Made by a program: the position numbers and the translations under genes. A DNA stretch of 64,000 nt from Xylanimonas cellulosilytica DSM 15894 (lineage in GTDB: Bacteria > Actinomycetota > Actinomycetes > Actinomycetales > Cellulomonadaceae), in the NCBI RefSeq assembly GCF_000024965.1, contig NC_013530.1, positions 1 to 64,000 on the forward strand, in the 5' to 3' direction. Every line of letters starts with the position of its first letter. Within the stretch, counting starts at the first letter, position 1. The notes under the pieces were generated by a model, which saw nothing but the letters and a program-made list of their open reading frames with translations, ran no database searches and was not told the DNA's origin. This document shows positions 29,777-38,499 of this stretch, one piece after another.

Positions 29777-30679
29777 ATGAGACACACCAACCTCGTTGTC
29801 AGGACACGGCTGATCCTGGGCGCATCGGTCGTCTGCGCCGCCGTCGCCTCGCTCACGGCCTGTTCGGCAGAATCCGAGACGACTGGCCTGTCGGCGGACG
29901 CGGTCGCCGAGCGCTACGGCTACCGGGCGACCGAGTCAGCCCTGTCGCCCGTCTACGCGCTCGTTCCGCAGTTTCGTGATCCGGCGGACGGGTACGCCCG
30001 GGATCTCCTTGCACGTCAGTGCCTCCAGGACATCGTCGAGTACACGCCGGTGGTCCCTGGGGCATCCGGTGGTTTCAAGGACGAGCGCACGGGTCAGTGG
30101 GTGCTCGACGAGCCGACGGCGCAGGCGAGCGGGTATCCGTACCTCCGCCCGAAGGACGGGCCCGTTGGCGGCGTGCCCGACGACGTCGTCCTGACGGACG
30201 CGACCCTCGCGGAGATGGAGCGATGCGGCGTCGCTGCCGACGAGCGGCTTGGAACGCCGCCGGCGCGTCTCCTCAACGACATCGAAGCGACCGGCTGGTT
30301 CGCTGCCACCGACTCGCCGGACATGGCCGACGTGATCGGCCAGTGGCGAGAGTGCATGGTCCCGCTCGGTCTGGCGGACCTTCCTGAGGACCCGACGCTG
30401 ATGCCCCCTCGTTCCGTCATCAACGCGGTCGTCGATGCAGAGTCCGAGGCGGCGAACGGTGGATATGGAGCGATGCCGCTCACCGATCGCGAACGCGAGG
30501 TGGCGGTGAGCGACGCGAAGTGTCTCGCACAGGTCGACTACTACGGCATCCAGAATCGCGTTCGGGCGGAGGCCGAGCTGAGCATGATCGGTGAGAACCT
30601 CAAGGAGTTCGAGGCTGTCCGTCGGGAGTACGAGACCTACCAGCGCGGCGTGGACGCCGTGATCGCCGAGCTCGGCTGA
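29777..30679 (+). CDS. Lipoprotein of an ECF-linked export locus
   Basis: 300 aa with a lipobox: hydrophobic LILGASVVCAAVASLTAC with lipidation predicted on the Cys in SLTAC. The mature domain is hydrophilic, has several further Cys residues (QCLQ, RCGV, ECMV, KCLA), and ends in a helical region. No named domain is recognised. It precedes a peptidoglycan-binding adaptor and a MacB-like transporter by only 15 nt and is probably their extracytoplasmic partner. I start at ATG 29777 (MRHTNLVVRTR); the frame is open to 29732. Codon use is somewhat less GC-biased than in the flanking core genes. Confidence 0.75.
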   Translation: MRHTNLVVRTRLILGASVVCAAVASLTACSAESETTGLSADAVAERYGYRATESALSPVYALVPQFRDPADGYARDLLARQCLQDIVEYTPVVPGASGGFKDERTGQWVLDEPTAQASGYPYLRPKDGPVGGVPDDVVLTDATLAEMERCGVAADERLGTPPARLLNDIEATGWFAATDSPDMADVIGQWRECMVPLGLADLPEDPTLMPPRSVINAVVDAESEAANGGYGAMPLTDREREVAVSDAKCLAQVDYYGIQNRVRAEAELSMIGENLKEFEAVRREYETYQRGVDAVIAELG

Positions 30680-30694
30680 GCGTGGGTGACGGTG

Positions 30695-31834
30695 ATGGCG
30701 AACCGAACCGTTCTCAAAGCAGGCGCAGCGGTGCTGGCTGGTGCACTGCTGGTCGGTGGGGGGTGGGTCCTTGCTCAGCAGATGGTCTCTCCGGAACAGG
30801 TGGCCGCCCAGGCCGAACCGCCGCCCCCGACGCCGGTCGTGGCGGCACTGCGCGAGGGCTACCTGCACGGAACTATGACCATGACGGCCACGGCCGTGAG
30901 CAGCGGCGTTCACGAGGTCGTGGCTCCGAAAGCGCTCGACGGGGTCGTGACGTTCAGCGACTTCGCCGTGGCGGGCGAGGTGCAAGCCGGGTCGGCGGTC
31001 GTCCGGGTGAACGGACGTCCGGTGATCGTCATGGCGGGGCCGTTCCCGCTGTACCGGGACCTGACCTCGGGTGACACGGGTGACGACGTGCTCATGCTTC
31101 AGCGGGCGCTCGTCGACGCCGGACACCTGCGCGGAACCCCGGACGGTGTCTTCGGAGCACGCACCGCAGCCGCCGTCCGCGCCCTCTACAGGACGGTCGG
31201 GTTCCCCGCTCCGACCACGGCCGTCGCGCCCGAGCCCGCCGTAGCGGCCTCATCCGCGACGGCGGATGGCGAGCCGCTGGTGGCGCCGGTCCGGCCTGCG
31301 ACGATGGTGCGAGCAGCGGAGCTGGTGTTCACTGGCGCGCTACCCGCGCAGGTCGGGTCTGTCGTACCGGTCGGGGCCACCGTCGAACCGGGCACGGTGC
31401 TGGCGAGCCTCACGGTGGGCGCAACAGAGCTGCGCGCCGATGTGCCACCTGAGGCGATCGGCCCGCTCGCCGTCGGCGCGGCGGCGACGTTCGTTGGTGA
31501 TGGCGGCGCAGCAGGGTTGGCCCAGGTGGAGTCCATCACGCCGGGTCAGGACGGGCAGATGCAGGTGCACTGGTCCCTCGAGGGTGCCGTGGCGGTCGGG
31601 ACGGACTACGTCCTGACGGTGGAGAACCCGGCGGCGCAGGATGCGCCTACCCTGCTGGCACCGATCGCGGCCCTGGTGAGTCGCGGCGGTGTGGACACGG
31701 TCACCGTGCGTGAGGATGACGTGTTCCGTGAGGTCGCGGTCGAGGTCCTCGGCATGCAGGGCGCTGTCGCCGCGATCCGTGCCCAGGACGACGCCGGCGT
31801 GCTGCGCGCGGGGAGCGAGGTGCGCCTTGTCTGA
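30695..31834 (+). CDS. Membrane-fusion-like adaptor with peptidoglycan-binding domain
   Basis: 379 aa. An N-terminal signal anchor (about VLKAGAAVLAGALLVGGGWVL) precedes an extracytoplasmic part. A PG_binding_1 domain (LTSGDTGDDVLMLQRALVDA ... DGVFGARTAAAVRALYR) is inserted in an HlyD/MacA-like adaptor with barrel-sandwich character (VGATVEPGTVLASLTVG). This combination accompanies MacB-type ABC transporters in Gram-positive bacteria and would dock the pump to the cell wall. Start ATG 30695 or GTG 30686; neither has a strong ribosome site. The 3' end overlaps the ABC gene start by 8 nt. Confidence 0.82.
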   Translation: MANRTVLKAGAAVLAGALLVGGGWVLAQQMVSPEQVAAQAEPPPPTPVVAALREGYLHGTMTMTATAVSSGVHEVVAPKALDGVVTFSDFAVAGEVQAGSAVVRVNGRPVIVMAGPFPLYRDLTSGDTGDDVLMLQRALVDAGHLRGTPDGVFGARTAAAVRALYRTVGFPAPTTAVAPEPAVAASSATADGEPLVAPVRPATMVRAAELVFTGALPAQVGSVVPVGATVEPGTVLASLTVGATELRADVPPEAIGPLAVGAAATFVGDGGAAGLAQVESITPGQDGQMQVHWSLEGAVAVGTDYVLTVENPAAQDAPTLLAPIAALVSRGGVDTVTVREDDVFREVAVEVLGMQGAVAAIRAQDDAGVLRAGSEVRLV

Positions 31835-33713
31835 TCAGACGACAGGCACGGCGCCGCTGCTGAGGCTGCGCGATGTCACGCGCACGTTCGGGGACGGGAC
31901 GATCGCTCTCGACGGCGTCAGCGTCGACGTGCGCGCGGGCGAGGTGGTGGCCATCGTCGGCCCGTCAGGGTCGGGCAAGTCGACGCTCCTGAACATCCTC
32001 GGGCTCCTTGACACCCCGACGGAGGGGACGGTCATCCTCGCCGACACCGACGTCGGCGCGCTCGGCGACGGCGCGCGTTCTGACCTGCGCTCCCGTGATC
32101 TCGCGTTCGTGTTCCAGCGCGCCCACCTGCTGTCGAGCCTGTCGGTCGAGGAGAACGTCCGGCTCGGCATCGAGTACTCGCCCGATCATGGCGACGCCCA
32201 CGCGCGAGCGATCGATGCGCTGCGACGCTGCGGCCTCGACGACAAGGCGGCCGCACAGGCACGGACGCTGTCGGGCGGAGAGATGCAGCGCGTCGCCATC
32301 GCGCGCGCACTCGTCCGGCGCGCCCGGCTGTGGCTTGCCGACGAGCCGACGGGGAACCTCGACACCGTCCAGTCCGTCGCGATCATCGACGAGCTGCGCA
32401 ACCACGCACGACAGGCCGGCGCCGCGCTCATCGTCGTGACCCACGAGCCCGAGATCGCCGCACGCCTCGACCGCACGATCACCCTGCGCGACGGTCGCAT
32501 CGTCTGCGACACCGGCACCTGTCTGGCGCCCGTCGTGGCGGCGTCGCCGACGCGACGGCCCCGAGGACACGGCGGGCTGGCACGAGCGATCCGCACCAGC
32601 ACGACCATGCTTCGTGCACGCACGCCCGGCAGCCGCGCCGGAGTCGTCGCGACCGCGCTGGCTGTAGCCCTCGCGGTCACGGCACTCGGTCTGTCGCAGA
32701 GCGCGTCCGCGCAGGTCACGAGCATGTTCGATGCTCAACGCGTCGCTCAGGTCACCGCTTCCCTCTCCCGGAACGCCGATCCGATCGACGCGACTCAGAT
32801 TCGCCTCGACGAGGTACGTGGTTTCCCGGGTGTCACCGGCGCCGAACTGTGGCTCCAGCACCAGCAGGTTCCGCTGAACGTCGGCAACCTCGCAGCCACG
32901 ACGGCCGACGTCGTCGAGACGACGAAGACACCGGACAAGACGACGGGAAGCACCATCGTCTGGGCCGCCGGCGCTGGACCAGAGCTCGGCCCCGGAGACG
33001 CCATCCTCGGCACCGGCCTTGCACGGCGCATCGGGCTGGGCCCGATCGACGCGGGCGCCGAGGTCACTGTGGCCGGGCAGCGCCTGCGCGTCGTCGGGCT
33101 CATGGAGTCGACCCGATCCGGCACAGCCGCGGGCAACGCCTTCGTTGCGGCCGGTTCGGTGGCTGCACTGCCCGGGTCCCGCAACGCCACCCTCTACGTG
33201 ACCACCGCACCGGGCGCCGCTCGACAGGTCGCCGAACGGCTCGCTCCCCTCGCCGATCCCTTCCGGCAGACCGTCATGGAGATCGACCCTGTCCTTGGAG
33301 CCGAAGCGTTCGCCGGCGCCCTCACCGAGTCCGTCGGCGCGAGCCTCCAGGTGCTCGCCGTCGTCGCCGCCTTCGCCGGACTCGGCACCGTCGTGTTCGT
33401 CAACCTTCTCGGCATCACCTCACGCACGGCAGAGCTCGGCGTGCGCCGTGCCTTCGGAGCCAAACGACTCGAGACCGCCGCAATGGTGGCGAGCGAGTGC
33501 GCCGCACGCTCATTCACGGGGGCCATCATCGGTCTCGTCGTCGGCCTCACTGCCATCCTCGCCGTGACGATCACCGCCCGCTGGGAACCCGTGCTCGACC
33601 TGCGCCTGCTCGCCGTACCCCTCCTCGGCGCGCTCGTCTTCGGGCTCGTCGGCGCGATCGCACCCGCGATCCACGCCGCCCGGGTGGAGCCCGCCGATGC
33701 TGTGCGCTCCTGA
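31827..33713 (+). CDS. MacB-like ABC transporter, ATPase fused to FtsX-type permease
   Basis: 628 aa. The N-terminal ATPase (about 1-235) has Walker A GPSGSGKST, Q-loop VFQRAHLL, signature LSGGEMQRVAIARAL and Walker B LWLADEPTGNLD. The permease follows with a membrane helix near 275-295, a large extracytoplasmic MacB_PCD domain, and three C-terminal helices near 520, 570 and 605. MacB-type pumps use ATP to drive extracytoplasmic substrate movement, often of peptides or antibiotics. The start is TTG 31827 with GCGAGG 6 nt upstream, overlapping the adaptor gene by 8 nt. Fusion of both modules plus a PG-binding adaptor suggests a complete pump; substrate unknown. Confidence 0.88.
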   Translation: MSDQTTGTAPLLRLRDVTRTFGDGTIALDGVSVDVRAGEVVAIVGPSGSGKSTLLNILGLLDTPTEGTVILADTDVGALGDGARSDLRSRDLAFVFQRAHLLSSLSVEENVRLGIEYSPDHGDAHARAIDALRRCGLDDKAAAQARTLSGGEMQRVAIARALVRRARLWLADEPTGNLDTVQSVAIIDELRNHARQAGAALIVVTHEPEIAARLDRTITLRDGRIVCDTGTCLAPVVAASPTRRPRGHGGLARAIRTSTTMLRARTPGSRAGVVATALAVALAVTALGLSQSASAQVTSMFDAQRVAQVTASLSRNADPIDATQIRLDEVRGFPGVTGAELWLQHQQVPLNVGNLAATTADVVETTKTPDKTTGSTIVWAAGAGPELGPGDAILGTGLARRIGLGPIDAGAEVTVAGQRLRVVGLMESTRSGTAAGNAFVAAGSVAALPGSRNATLYVTTAPGAARQVAERLAPLADPFRQTVMEIDPVLGAEAFAGALTESVGASLQVLAVVAAFAGLGTVVFVNLLGITSRTAELGVRRAFGAKRLETAAMVASECAARSFTGAIIGLVVGLTAILAVTITARWEPVLDLRLLAVPLLGALVFGLVGAIAPAIHAARVEPADAVRS

Positions 33714-33804
33714 CCGCGCCCACCCGGACACCGATCGGCGCCCCCGCCACGGCGCGCCGGTCAAGGCCGGAGATGCTGGACCGACCTGGCGAGAGAGGGC
33801 ACTG

Positions 33805-34350
33805 ATGCAGGACGAGACGCGCGACGAGGCGTCGTTCACCACCGCGTTCCGCGCCTCCTACGACGACGTGCGCGCCTTCCTCGCCCGACGCGTCGACCCC
33901 CAGGCCGCTGAGGACCTCACCGCCGAGGTCTTCACCCGCGCCTGGAACACCTGGCACCGCTCACCCATCCCGCCCCAGCCCTGGCTCTTCGGCATCGCCC
34001 GCCACCTCGTCGTCGACCGTTACCGCGACACGGAGCGACGCCAACGACTCCAGTCCCGCATGGAGAACGATCGCCCACTCGACCTCGACGAAGCGCGAGC
34101 CATCGACACGAGCCTCGACTTCCGCCACGCGTGGGCCCAGCTCTCCGACCGAGACCGCGAAGTCCTCGCCCTCATCGCCTGGGACGGACTGTCCGTGACC
34201 GACGCTGCCACCGTCATCGGCACGACCCGCGCCGCCTACTCCGTCCGCCTCACACGGGCACGACGCCGACTCGCACACCTGCTCGACCAGGCGGGCCCCA
34301 CCACCGCGTCCGCCACCAGATGCACGACCGTCGAAAGGAGCCGGGTATGA
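33805..34350 (+). CDS. ECF-type RNA polymerase sigma factor
   Basis: 181 aa with sigma region 2 (FRASYDDVRAFLARR, then AEDLTAEVFTRAW and PWLFGIARHLVVDRYR) and region 4 (LSDRDREVLALIAWDGLSVT and the recognition helix AYSVRLTRARRRL). GAGAGAGGG precedes ATG 33805; an earlier in-frame start at 33697 would overlap the transporter. The stop overlaps the next gene by 4 nt, so sigma and partner are translationally coupled. The factor probably controls the lipoprotein/adaptor/ABC genes upstream; its target promoter motif cannot be named from one locus. Confidence 0.9.
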   Translation: MQDETRDEASFTTAFRASYDDVRAFLARRVDPQAAEDLTAEVFTRAWNTWHRSPIPPQPWLFGIARHLVVDRYRDTERRQRLQSRMENDRPLDLDEARAIDTSLDFRHAWAQLSDRDREVLALIAWDGLSVTDAATVIGTTRAAYSVRLTRARRRLAHLLDQAGPTTASATRCTTVERSRV

Positions 34351-35333
34351 ACCACCGCACCGCCGACGACGTCATGGCGATCGTCGCAGCCGCGAACCCC
34401 GTCACCACCCGATCCACGCGCACCGAGACGCTCGACGACCCCTACGCCGAAGGCCTCCTCGCCCGGATCACCGCCACACCCCCCACCCGGCGCGCCGTGG
34501 CCCGTCGGCCGCGACGGCTCTGGACCCGTGCCACCGCACTCCTGTCCGCACTCGCTGCGGCACTCGCCGCCGTGTTCGCCGCCGCCCCAGCCACCGCCAG
34601 CGACGTCCTGCGAGACGCGGCCACGGCCGCCGCCGAGCAAGTCCTCGACACGGGCCAGTACTGGTACGTCAACACCGAGGTCGAGTACCCGGGCCAACCA
34701 GCATTCCCCCTGGAGAGCTGGCACTCCGCAGACATCTACCTGCAACGCAACGGACGCGCCGCCGCGACCGATGCCGCACAGAACGGCCGCGACGAGCTCG
34801 ACCCGGACCTCATCCGGGTCCGCGAGGTCCGCGATCAGGACGGCCACACCGTCGGGTTCGGCGGTGAGCTACGCCTGACCCGCAGCCAGGTCGCGATGCT
34901 CTCGACCGACCGCGACACGCTCCGCCGCCAGGTCCTCCAGCACACCGACCACACCCCGCACGGCGACGACTTCGCCGCCTGGCAGGCCACCGTCGGACTC
35001 CTCTGGTCCGCGCCACTGACACCCGAGCAGCGCCACGCCGCGTGGGAGCTCCTCGCAGACAGCCCTTCGATCCGACACCTCGGCACCATGACCGACTCCG
35101 CCGGGCGAAGTGGTGAGGGCATCGAGGCCGACTGGTCCCTCCGACGCCTCGGACGCCAGACGATCATCGTCGACGTCGAACACGGCACCCTCCTCGAGGT
35201 GCGCGACCATGAGAACGACGGCGTCACCCAGGTCCACCGAACCACCATCCTCGACGCAGGAACCCGCGACCACGCGCCCGACATTCAGCCCTCGGCCTGC
35301 GGCTCGGACAACGCGATCACAACGAGTTGCTGA
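34347..35333 (+). CDS. Membrane protein coupled to ECF sigma (CU044_5270-like), probable anti-sigma or sensor
   Basis: 328 aa. A cytosolic N-terminus (about 1-60) leads to one membrane helix (about ALLSALAAALAAVFAAAPATA) and an extracytoplasmic domain of about 240 residues with GQYWYVNTEVEYPG, then a C-terminal half with VDVEHGTLLEVRD. The layout matches the family called CU044_5270, found downstream of ECF sigma genes. No zinc anti-sigma HxxxCxxC motif is present, so an anti-sigma role is inference from coupling alone. ATG 34347 overlaps the sigma stop (ATGA) and has AAAGGAG upstream. Confidence 0.75.
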   Translation: MNHRTADDVMAIVAAANPVTTRSTRTETLDDPYAEGLLARITATPPTRRAVARRPRRLWTRATALLSALAAALAAVFAAAPATASDVLRDAATAAAEQVLDTGQYWYVNTEVEYPGQPAFPLESWHSADIYLQRNGRAAATDAAQNGRDELDPDLIRVREVRDQDGHTVGFGGELRLTRSQVAMLSTDRDTLRRQVLQHTDHTPHGDDFAAWQATVGLLWSAPLTPEQRHAAWELLADSPSIRHLGTMTDSAGRSGEGIEADWSLRRLGRQTIIVDVEHGTLLEVRDHENDGVTQVHRTTILDAGTRDHAPDIQPSACGSDNAITTSC

Positions 35334-35368
35334 CGGGTTCTGCGCGGCCATCACGGGCAGAACCCGTC
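35332..35368 (+). terminator. Terminator of the ECF locus
   Basis: 12-bp perfect stem, GACGGGTTCTGC with GCAGAACCCGTC, and a 13-nt loop, followed by CTTC. It begins at the last bases of the stop codon. Confidence 0.7.
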
Positions 35369-35465
35369 CTTCGGGCGCCACGGCGCCAGCCCGGGTGGGC
35401 TTTACGCCATCCGGCCCATATTATCAAGTCTTGTTAAGAACGTTGTGTCGCGTTAAGTTTTACGC

Positions 35466-36656
35466 ATGGATCGTGCTCGGAACCCGTACACGCCCAACGC
35501 CGGCGCGCCGCCTCGCTACTTCGCTGGCCGTGCTGCGGAGGTCGAGGACTTCCGCATTCTCCTGAAGCGGCTTGCGGCCGGGTACACGGAACAGTCCGTC
35601 GTCGTGACTGGCCTCCGGGGTGTGGGCAAGACGGTCCTGCTTGGGGAGTACCGACGGATCGCCGATGAAGAGAGTTGGGTGGCCGTCGACGCGGAGGTCT
35701 CGAAGAACACGGACTTCGGCCCGCAGATGGCGAACCTCGCCCGGCGTGCGCTCCTCCAGGTCTCGCCTCGTGCACGTTGGGGTGATCGAGCGAAGGCCGC
35801 CGCCGCCGCGGTGAAGTCCTTCTCGTTGACGGTGCAGCCGGACGGGTCGCTCGCCGGCGGCCTCGACGTCGAGCGCGCCTGGGGCAAGGCCGACACGGGC
35901 ATCCTGAACGAGGACCTCGCGGACGTCTTCGAGGCGGTCGGCGAGGCCGCAAGAGAGAAGGACTCAGGGGTGGTCTTTCTCTTCGACGAGATCCAGTTTC
36001 TCCACAAGACAGCGCTCGAGGCCCTCATCGGCGCCGTGCACCGCACGGTGCAACGACGGCTTCCGGTGACGTTCGCTGGTGCCGGACTGCCGCAGCTTCC
36101 CGGGCTGGCGGGCGAGGCCAAGTCGTACGCCGAGCGCCTCTTCAAATTCCCCCTCATCGGGGAGCTGCCCGAGCCGGCAGCACGGGACGCGCTCGTGCGT
36201 CCCGCCCGGGCGGAGGGTGTCGACTACGAACCCGCAGCGGTCGACGAGATCATCCGCTACACGGAGGGCTACCCGTACTTCCTCCAGGAGTACGGCCGAG
36301 CGGCGTGGAACATCGCCGAAGGGCCGACGATCACCGCGAGCGACGTCGCGCTGGCCGGTGAGGTCGTCGATGCCGAGCTCGACGAGAGCTTCTTCCGGGC
36401 GCGAGCCCAGCGGTCGTCTCCGGAGGAGCTCCGGTACATGCGGGCGATGGCCGAGCTGGGTGCGGACGCCCAGAAGGCGGGTGACGTCGCCACGGTGCTC
36501 GGCAAGGCTTCCGAGCAGGTCGCGCCGATCCGTGCCCGCCTCATCAACAAGGGACTGCTGTTCACGCCGCGGCACGGGTACGCGAAGTTTACGGTCCCGC
36601 AGTTCGACCGGTTCATGAAGCGCTACATGGAGCTCGACTCCGTCCCGCCCGCCTGA
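35466..36656 (+). CDS. AAA ATPase, Orc1/Cdc6-STAND-like ATP-binding protein
   Basis: 396 aa. An N-terminal motif (PPRYFAGRAAEVEDF) precedes Walker A GLRGVGKT (about 55) and Walker B VVFLFDEIQFL (about 170). A sensor-like GAGLPQLPGL and a C-terminal winged-helix-like region (VATVLGKASEQVAPIRARL, HGYAKFTVPQFDRFMKRY) complete it. This is the common stand-alone actinobacterial ATP-binding protein related to STAND/MalT-type NTPases. Such genes occur in mobile or defence contexts, but no partner is seen here. The short upstream region is AT-rich (about 35418-35465). The right 77-bp repeat begins 7 nt after the stop. Confidence 0.8.
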   Translation: MDRARNPYTPNAGAPPRYFAGRAAEVEDFRILLKRLAAGYTEQSVVVTGLRGVGKTVLLGEYRRIADEESWVAVDAEVSKNTDFGPQMANLARRALLQVSPRARWGDRAKAAAAAVKSFSLTVQPDGSLAGGLDVERAWGKADTGILNEDLADVFEAVGEAAREKDSGVVFLFDEIQFLHKTALEALIGAVHRTVQRRLPVTFAGAGLPQLPGLAGEAKSYAERLFKFPLIGELPEPAARDALVRPARAEGVDYEPAAVDEIIRYTEGYPYFLQEYGRAAWNIAEGPTITASDVALAGEVVDAELDESFFRARAQRSSPEELRYMRAMAELGADAQKAGDVATVLGKASEQVAPIRARLINKGLLFTPRHGYAKFTVPQFDRFMKRYMELDSVPPA

Positions 36657-36662
36657 CAGCAC

Positions 36663-36739
36663 CGTTGCAGAAGGGCCGGGATCGTTGGATGTCCAACGAT
36701 CCTGGCCCTTCGTCGTGCCCGCGCGGGTGCGGGCCTGAG
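36663..36739 (+). repeat. 77-bp direct repeat, right copy (with terminator)
   Basis: Second copy of the repeat that follows tRNA-Leu at 28489, differing at six positions. The stem (36671-36710) is kept with one G-U pair and gains a terminal A-T pair, which suggests selection for the hairpin. It follows the AAA ATPase stop and closes the accessory block. No tRNA fragment is present here. Confidence 0.85.
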
Positions 36740-36782
36740 CGGCGTCGCTGCGAATGGTTCGTCGTCGGGCGACGATGGAGCC

Positions 36783-37136
36783 GTGCCCGCAGACCTGGTC
36801 CTGAAGCGCATCTATGACGAGGTGTCGCCCGACGACGGTTGCCGCGTCCTGGTCGACCGGCTGTGGCCGCGCGGGGTGTCGAAGGAGCGGGCGGCGCTCG
36901 ACCTGTGGCTCAAGGAGGCGGCCCCCTCCCCCGAGCTGCGCACGGCGTGGCACCACGACCCGGCACGGTTCGACGAGTTCGCCGAGGCCTACCGCGCGGA
37001 GCTGGCCACGAACCCTGCCGTCGAGCAGCTCCGGGAACTCAGGGCCTCGCACGAGCGGGTGACGCTCCTCTTCGCCGCGCACGACCCGGAGGTCAATCAC
37101 GTGGTGGTGCTCCGGGACGTCATCGTCGGCGAGTGA
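36783..37136 (+). CDS. DUF488 family protein
   Basis: 117 aa of the DUF488/YeaO family, of unknown biochemical function. Typical motifs are seen: LKRIYDEVSPDDGCRVLVDR, LWPRGVSKERAALDLWLKE, APSPELRTAWHHDPARFDEF, and a C-terminal VTLLFAAHDPEVNHVVVL. A conserved Arg/Trp/His set suggests an enzyme-like surface. GTG 36783 is the likely start. It stands alone, just outside the right direct repeat. Confidence 0.9.
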   Translation: MPADLVLKRIYDEVSPDDGCRVLVDRLWPRGVSKERAALDLWLKEAAPSPELRTAWHHDPARFDEFAEAYRAELATNPAVEQLRELRASHERVTLLFAAHDPEVNHVVVLRDVIVGE

Positions 37137-37520
37137 GCCGCCCGGAGGCTCGCTGCCGACATCGGCGCGCCACCGACCGCGTGCGGAGGCAAATGCAACT
37201 TCAAATGTCACCAAGGTGGTTACATTTTGAGGTGTCTGGACCGCCGGAGGCATGGAAGAGCCCGCGGGCTGGGAGTCGCCTCCCTGCCGTGCTGGACGAG
37301 GGCACGGCGCCCGCGGGCTCCGGTGGTCGCGTCGAGGTCGCCACCGAGTCCTGTCGTCGTCGGCCCTGACGGGTGTCGGCGACGGGAGAATCAGGACGCG
37401 CTAGCGCGCGGCCACCTCATCGGTCCGAAGGAACTTCATGTTCTCGGATCACCTCCCTTCTGATGTGCGAGCGACGTTACGCCCGCCCGCCCCGCCGGTC
37501 TACGGGTTTTGGCCAGGAAG
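37137..37520. other. Gene-poor interval with a dyad
   Basis: 384 bp. An imperfect dyad lies at about 37203-37232: CAAATGTCACC on the left and GGTGGTTACATTTTG on the right, an AT-rich island in GC-rich surroundings, possibly an operator. A 58-codon open frame (37193-37369) runs through it and has no clear ribosome site; I do not call it a gene. The 3' part holds nothing I recognise. Confidence 0.45.
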
Positions 37521-38426
37521 TCAGCGCCGCAGGTGCGCCCACTGGTCCGGGTAGTCGTCCAGCCAGTCCGCGAACGAGCGGGCCGGGCGGCCCACCAGGC
37601 GGGCGACGTCGTCGGACACGTGCTCCAGCTCGCCCGCCGCGATGGCGGTGTAGCTGGTCACCCAGCCCTCGACCTCCGCGCGCCCGGCGCCGTAGTGCGC
37701 CCGCGACGCGTAGGCCTGCTCCACCGTCTCGGTCTCGTACCGGATCGAGCGGCCCGTGAGCTCGGCCAGCGTGGCGGCGGCCTCCGCGAGCGTGATCGCC
37801 GTCGGGCCCGTGAGCTCGTAGGTGCGGGCGTCGTGCGCGTGCGTGCGTTCGTCCAGCAGGACGGCGGTGGCGACGTCGGCGACGTCGTCGTGCGAGACGG
37901 ACGCGACCCGGCCGCGGCCGGCGGGGCCGCGGATCACGCCGTCGTCCCCGACGAACGTGGTCAGGGCGTGGTGGTACAGATTGTCGCGCAGGAACGTCCA
38001 CCGCAGCCCTGACCTGCGCAGATGCTGCTCGGTGGCGAAGTGGTCGCGCGCGAAGGTGAAGACGGCGTCGGCGGCCGCTCCCAAGAACGAGGTGTAGACG
38101 ACGCGCTCGACCCCCGCCGCCACCGCGGCGTCGACGGCGGTCAGGTGCTGGGCGACACGGTCGGGCGTCTCGCGCGCGCTCACCAGGAACAGCACGCGCA
38201 CGCCGTCGAGCGCCCGGCGCATCGCCGCGCCGTCGCCATAGGACCCGACGACGGCGACGTCGGCGTCGGGGAGCACCGTGCCGTCCGGGAGGCGCGGCAC
38301 CCGGGCGAGGTCACGGACGATCAGGCGCTGGTGTGCGCCCTCGGCGGCAAGGCGCAGCGCGAGGCGGGTGCCGAGCCTGCCGCTCGCACCCGTCACGGCG
38401 ACGACGTCGTCCCCCTGGCGAGGCAT
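37521..38426 (-). CDS. NmrA-like / atypical SDR family NAD(P)-binding protein
   Basis: 301 aa with the N-terminal Rossmann motif VTGASGRLGTRLALRL, typical of NmrA-like SDRs and quinone oxidoreductase QorB-type proteins. Further marks are VRVLFLVSARE, ERVVYTSFLGAA and FLRDNLYHHAL. Such proteins bind NADP and either reduce quinones or act as redox sensors; no catalytic YxxxK is evident, so a sensor or reductase role is open. ATG 38426 starts the conserved region. Divergent from the phosphatase gene by 73 bp. Confidence 0.85.
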   Translation of the reverse strand: MPRQGDDVVAVTGASGRLGTRLALRLAAEGAHQRLIVRDLARVPRLPDGTVLPDADVAVVGSYGDGAAMRRALDGVRVLFLVSARETPDRVAQHLTAVDAAVAAGVERVVYTSFLGAAADAVFTFARDHFATEQHLRRSGLRWTFLRDNLYHHALTTFVGDDGVIRGPAGRGRVASVSHDDVADVATAVLLDERTHAHDARTYELTGPTAITLAEAAATLAELTGRSIRYETETVEQAYASRAHYGAGRAEVEGWVTSYTAIAAGELEHVSDDVARLVGRPARSFADWLDDYPDQWAHLRR

Positions 38427-38499
38427 GGGATCACCGTAGGACGGGTGCGTGCGCGCCGCGCGGCCTCCCGACCCAGCGACCTGAGGCAGGATCGTCGCC

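Noticed and set aside
28489-36739. Prophage or integrative conjugative element
   Set aside because: No integrase, relaxase, phage structural or replication genes in the block; only direct repeats and a transposase fossil.
37193-37369. 58-codon open frame MQLQMSPRWLHFEV in the gap after DUF488
   Set aside because: No ribosome site, no recognised domain, codon bias not convincing; kept as intergenic.
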